Positions 62,712-64,000 of a stretch of DNA of 64,000 bases are shown here, piece by piece. Position 1 is the first letter of the stretch. Every line of letters begins with the position of its first letter. The notes beneath the pieces are model-generated. The model was not told the origin of the DNA. It did no database searches and worked only from the letters and a program-made list of their open reading frames with translations. The stretch is taken from contig DUCN01000018.1 in assembly GCA_012959805.1 (NCBI GenBank), positions 85,415-149,414 of the forward strand, read 5' to 3'. This DNA comes from Myxococcales bacterium. GTDB taxonomy: Bacteria > Myxococcota_A > UBA9160 > UBA4427. The translations under genes were made by a program, and so were the position numbers.

Positions 62712-63092
62712 ATGCCGACCTACGACTATCAGTGCCAGAAATGTGACTTCGAATTCGAACGTGAGCAGCGCATCACCGAGGATCCGATCAAGACCTGTCC
62801 CAAATGCAAGAGCCGCCGAGCCAAACGGCTGCTCTCGGCCCCGAACTTCATTCTGAAGGGTGGTGGCTGGTACGCGGACGGCTACGGCAGCAGCGGCGCC
62901 GGGAAGAAGTCGTCTGAGAGCGGCGACTCGGATTCCAGTTCGAGCGACGCCAAGTCGTCCTCTTCGCCCAAGTCAGAGGACTCGAAGAGCGGCTCATCCA
63001 AATCGAAGGATTCCGATTCTTCGGGTGACTCGTCCTCGAAGGACAAGTCGTCTGGGAAATCCGGCTCGAGTCAATCGAAGAAGTCCTCGTGA
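62712..63092 (+). CDS. FmdB-type zinc-ribbon protein with Ser/Lys-rich tail
   Basis: 126-residue protein. The first 45 residues form a FmdB/CxxC zinc ribbon, MPTYDYQCQKCDFEFE and KTCPKCKSRRAKRLLSAPNF, with two CxxC pairs. After FILKGGGWYADGYGSSG the remaining 70 residues are almost only Ser, Lys, Asp and Gly, a disordered tail. Function of the family is regulatory or unknown. The start overlap with folD (GTGA at its end) couples the two. Confidence 0.88.
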   Translation: MPTYDYQCQKCDFEFEREQRITEDPIKTCPKCKSRRAKRLLSAPNFILKGGGWYADGYGSSGAGKKSSESGDSDSSSSDAKSSSSPKSEDSKSGSSKSKDSDSSGDSSSKDKSSGKSGSSQSKKSS

Positions 63093-63952
63093 GTGACATC
63101 GAAACGATCGTGGTCGATGGCCTCGAACTCGCCAACGAACTGCGCGATGAAATGAAACGCGAGATCGAAGCACTGACAAAAGCCGGGCATCGCCCGCCTC
63201 AGCTGAGCGTTGTCCTCGTCGGTGACGATCCGGCCAGTCGCTCCTACATCAAGGGCAAGCAGCGTGCCTGTGCACGGATCGGCGCGGAGTCCGCGGAATA
63301 CCTGCTACCCGAATCGACGACCGAAAGGGAACTCCTCGACCTGGTCGACAAATTGAATCGAGATGACGCCGTCGACGGCATTCTCGTTCAGCTGCCGCTT
63401 CCAAAAGCGATCTCTCCCGAAGTCATTGCAGAAGCCGTCGACCCAGCCAAAGACGCCGATGCGCTCAACCCTCTCAACTTTGGCCGGCTACTATTAGGCA
63501 CCGCGAAGTTGGTTTCCTGCACACCGCTCGGTGTCATGGCCATCCTCGCCCGTCACAAGATCGAAATCGCTGGTGCCCATGCTGTTGTCATCGGGCGAAG
63601 CAATATCGTCGGCAAGCCGGTTTCAATCCTGCTTCAACAACAGAACGCGACGGTTACCATGTGCCATTCACGCACACGTGATCTCGATGCTGTGTGTCGA
63701 TCTGCGGATATCCTGGTGGCCGCCGCAGGTAGTCCCCGCATGGTCAAAGGCGATTGGATTAAATCCGGCGCGGCGGTCATGGACGTCGGCGTCAGTGAGG
63801 TCGATGGCAAGCTCGTTGGCGATGTCGACTTCGAAGCCGCCCGGGGCGTGGCCGGATTGATCACGCCGTCGCGTCGAGGCATCGGGCCGATGACGATTAC
63901 GATGCTGCTTCGTAATACGCTGAACGCCTACGTGTCGCGGAAGCGTTTATGA
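63089..63952 (+). CDS. folD: Bifunctional methylenetetrahydrofolate dehydrogenase/cyclohydrolase
   Basis: One-carbon enzyme interconverting 5,10-methylene-, methenyl- and 10-formyl-tetrahydrofolate, 287 residues from GTG 63,089. Motifs: VGDDPASRSYIKGKQRAC with catalytic Lys and Tyr, VDGILVQLPLPK, KDADALNPLNFGRL, VVIGRSNIVGKPVSILL (NADP site) and the C-terminal RRGIGPMTITMLLRNTL (canonical PGGVGPMT with Arg-Arg-Gly-Ile). Its stop overlaps gcvT by 4 nt, placing glycine cleavage beside folate metabolism. Confidence 0.97.
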   Translation: MSDIETIVVDGLELANELRDEMKREIEALTKAGHRPPQLSVVLVGDDPASRSYIKGKQRACARIGAESAEYLLPESTTERELLDLVDKLNRDDAVDGILVQLPLPKAISPEVIAEAVDPAKDADALNPLNFGRLLLGTAKLVSCTPLGVMAILARHKIEIAGAHAVVIGRSNIVGKPVSILLQQQNATVTMCHSRTRDLDAVCRSADILVAAAGSPRMVKGDWIKSGAAVMDVGVSEVDGKLVGDVDFEAARGVAGLITPSRRGIGPMTITMLLRNTLNAYVSRKRL

Positions 63953-64000
63953 GCGAGTTACGCCGGACACCGCTCTATGCAGCGCACGTCCGGTTGAAGG
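63949..64000 (+). CDS. gcvT: Aminomethyltransferase GcvT, 5' end only
   Basis: ATG 63,949 overlaps the folD stop and opens ELRRTPLYAAHVRLK before the window ends. The (K/R)RTPLYxxHVxL phrase is the conserved N-terminus of glycine cleavage T protein, which passes the methylene group to tetrahydrofolate. The pairing with folD fits. Only 17 codons are visible, so the call is probable. Confidence 0.7.
   Translation, partial: MSELRRTPLYAAHVRLK

Noticed and set aside
63900-63960. Glycine riboswitch before gcvT
   Set aside because: gcvT starts inside the folD stop codon, so there is no leader in which a riboswitch could lie at this position.

Overview
The window is a dense, G+C-rich chromosomal segment of a Gram-negative bacterium. 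The evidence is a complete type II secretion (T2SS) operon, an OmpA-type lipoprotein, lipid-carrier sugar transferases and decayed PEP-CTERM (exosortase-type) proteins. The mix of genes (T2SS with a PilM-like GspL and GspN, two Lon proteases, DUF2849/DUF934 sulfite reductase operon, DivIVA-type protein, hybrid histidine kinases) fits a deltaproteobacterial-grade lineage (Myxococcota/Desulfobacterota-like). This is inference; no rRNA gene or other placement marker is present. GTG and TTG starts and 1-4 nt stop/start overlaps are common, so most operons look translationally coupled.

Layout. 0.1-1.9 kb: a crotonase-fold enzyme and a convergent aldo/keto reductase. 2.1-4.6 kb: first Lon protease. 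4.7-11.4 kb: surface-polysaccharide and sugar genes (GT4 glycosyltransferase, DegT/DnrJ-type aminotransferase, polyprenyl-phosphate sugar-1-phosphate transferase, GT39-like membrane transferase, glucosyl-3-phosphoglycerate synthase-like enzyme). 11.5-15.7 kb: a PilZ protein, then a Y-family polymerase homologue translationally coupled to a penicillin-acylase homologue; both have lost key catalytic residues. 15.9-18.5 kb: pgk-tpiA-secG and tRNA-Leu(GAG).

18.5-26.7 kb is an accessory region directly 3' of the tRNA. It holds two decayed PEP-CTERM-type genes, two large hybrid histidine kinases, remnants of two transposases and of an unknown gene, and a 33-34 bp REP-like sequence on either side of the kinase block. 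It is the only gene-poor, A+T-richer, pseudogene-rich part of the window.

26.7-35.1 kb (all minus): dnaK-hsp20-lon proteostasis operon, followed by an OmpA-like lipoprotein, an ABC1/UbiB-type kinase, a flavin reductase-like protein and a DsbA-family protein. 35.6-49.7 kb (plus): full T2SS operon gspC-D-E-F-G-H-I-J-K-L-M-N, whose secretin carries a C-terminal SPOR-like domain. It runs by overlap into an ArsR-HTH/methyltransferase fusion and a HAD hydrolase. 51.4-55.2 kb: tldD, tldE/pmbA and a metallo-beta-lactamase-fold hydrolase. 55.25-58.9 kb (minus): sulfur assimilation operon DUF2849-sulfite reductase-DUF934-cysteine synthase. 59.5-64 kb (plus): maf, yggS-type PLP protein, proC, DivIVA-like protein, FmdB-type zinc ribbon, folD and the first codons of gcvT.

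Most of the window is conserved housekeeping. The observations most worth checking are the SPOR-tailed secretin, the coupled pair of apparent pseudoenzymes at 12-15.7 kb, the ArsR-methyltransferase fused to the T2SS operon, and the decayed island behind tRNA-Leu.
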